From Mucilaginibacter rubeus (GTDB lineage Bacteria; Bacteroidota; Bacteroidia; Sphingobacteriales; Sphingobacteriaceae), in NCBI RefSeq assembly GCF_014643835.1, contig NZ_BMKD01000004.1:543527-607526 (forward strand): a DNA stretch of 64,000 bases, in the 5' to 3' direction. The notes beneath the pieces are model-generated. The model saw only the letters and a program-made list of their open reading frames with translations. It made no database searches and was not told the origin of the DNA. The number at the start of each line of letters is the position of its first letter. The stretch's first letter is position 1. Below, piece after piece: positions 63,388 to 64,000 of this stretch. A program made the translations under genes and the position numbers.

Positions 63388-63416
63388 CAAAATTACAATT
63401 CTTTTTATGGAACAAA
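63388..63416 (-). promoter_or_regulatory. Complete -33/-7 promoter for maeB
   Basis: On the minus strand TTTG (63413-63416) and TAATTTTG (63388-63395) are separated by 17 bp, fitting the Bacteroidota promoter with -33 TTTG and -7 TAnnTTTG. The start at 63367 lies 21 bp downstream, so the ATG at 63415 is excluded. Confidence 0.65.
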
Positions 63417-63513
63417 CATAAAAAAGCCCCTTTTTGCGATTATGTTAAAAAGAGGATAAAATATGGTTAAAGTTTTGATAAGATGTGTTTAAAAGAACGG
63501 ATTTGGCAATGTT

Positions 63514-63882
63514 CTATTTTTTCTTCTTTGCCTTCTCCATATTTTTCTGAACCCTGAACTTTACAATTTTAGTGATCAGATCGAGGGGCATAGGCTCATC
63601 AAGCGGAAACTGAACCGAGCCTTTGGCCCCTTTATAGCCCGAAAGTTCTTCTTTAAATTCTTCCAAACCCTGCGGTGCGGGATAAAACCCGATATGATTC
63701 TTAAAACCGCCGAAGTGCACTAAATTGCCATTGAGCACAAAGGTAGGAATAGCATATTTGATAGCTTCCCCGGCATCTGGGGCAGCGGCTTTGATGGTTT
63801 CGCGCACCTGTTGCAGTTTCTGTTGTACATCATCCGGGAAACCGGCAATATATTCATCAATATTTTCTTTTGGCTTTTCCAT
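63514..63882 (-). CDS. DUF1801 / YdhG-like protein
   Basis: 122 residues from the ATG at 63882. The pattern IDEYIAGFPDDVQQKLQQVR, then PDAGEAIKYAIPTFVLNGNL, VHFGGFKNHIGFYPAPQGLE and FPLDEPMPLDLITKIVKFRV is DUF1801 (YdhG/YjhX-type fold), a small protein family of unknown role, some iron-related. The C-terminus is lysine-rich. The longer in-frame start runs into the AAGTCCGAAAG repeats and was not used. Confidence 0.9.
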   Translation of the reverse strand: MEKPKENIDEYIAGFPDDVQQKLQQVRETIKAAAPDAGEAIKYAIPTFVLNGNLVHFGGFKNHIGFYPAPQGLEEFKEELSGYKGAKGSVQFPLDEPMPLDLITKIVKFRVQKNMEKAKKKK

Positions 63883-63894
63883 AGCAATATTTTT

Positions 63895-64000
63895 GTCCGG
63901 AAGTCCGAAAGTCCGCATAAGTCCGAAAGATTTTCACGGAAAGACTTTTTATCTATAAAAATACAAATGTTTTTTTATGTCCGAAAGTCGGAAAGTCCGG
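63895..64000. repeat. GTCCGAAAG short tandem repeats at window edge
   Basis: GTCCGGAAGTCCGAAAGTCC at 63896 continues as GCATAAGTCCGAAAG; then, after an A/T-rich spacer, GTCCGAAAGTCGGAAAGTCC at about 63979-63998 and beyond the window. The unit is AAGTCCG with variation. It could extend past the edge. Confidence 0.7.

Overview
The window is a 64 kb chromosomal piece of a Bacteroidota bacterium, most likely a Sphingobacteriaceae member close to Mucilaginibacter or Pedobacter. Support comes from the type IX secretion translocon gene sprA in the order maeB-ruvA-sprA, many GIN, DUF2911, DUF2490 and SusD-free surface lipoprotein families typical of the phylum, start sites without Shine-Dalgarno sequences, and repeated TAnnTTTG boxes (the Bacteroidota -7 promoter element) placed just upstream of start codons. 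No rRNA, tRNA, CRISPR array, integrase, transposase or phage module was seen. It reads as core genome with small accessory patches.

Layout. 1-6.7 kb: surface and envelope proteins (GIN-domain protein, S33-type hydrolase lipoprotein, DUF2911 protein, DUF2490 barrel, a GT39 glycosyltransferase followed by an outer-membrane protein). 6.8-11.7 kb: DinB-like protein, then a tight three-gene minus-strand unit (Bor-like lipoprotein, FAD/lactone-oxidase-type enzyme, exported protein of unknown function) and cyclopropane fatty acid synthase. 11.9-18.5 kb: DNA repair and regulation (recA, nth, an ECF sigma factor, uvrA). 18.8-22 kb: GH19-type hydrolase, Fic protein, peptide-binding lipoprotein. 22.1-26.6 kb: sucA-sucB, the E1 and E2 of 2-oxoglutarate dehydrogenase. 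26.9-33.8 kb: DASH-type photolyase, class C acid phosphatase, msrA, DoxX protein, a divergent LysR / mdaB-monooxygenase quinone module, and two small Cys-rich exported proteins. 34-43.4 kb: GH2 glycosidase, SDR plus AraC regulator, beta-propeller/phosphoesterase protein, aldose-epimerase-like protein, small coiled-coil membrane protein. 43.8-49.4 kb: an envelope-biogenesis operon (sigma-54 activator, lptE, TPR protein, secG) and miaB. 49.6-64 kb: repeat lipoprotein, AsmA-like protein, the 7 kb sprA, ruvA, maeB and a DUF1801 protein.

The most unusual signal is outside the ordinary genes. At least ten families of palindromic or inverted-repeat elements of about 35 to 120 bp sit in the intergenic gaps. 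One family has entered a gene: a roughly 99 bp, reading-frame-preserving palindromic unit lies inside miaB and adds about 33 residues. Another pair of 23-nt inverted repeats bounds a four-helix-bundle (23S rRNA intervening-sequence type) gene that carries an in-frame amber codon. A 150-nt stretch that includes the 3' end of the AsmA-like gene is duplicated 520 bp downstream with further elements between the copies. The best candidate for an undescribed protein system is the lipoprotein / FAD oxidase / exported protein unit at 7.25-10.45 kb.
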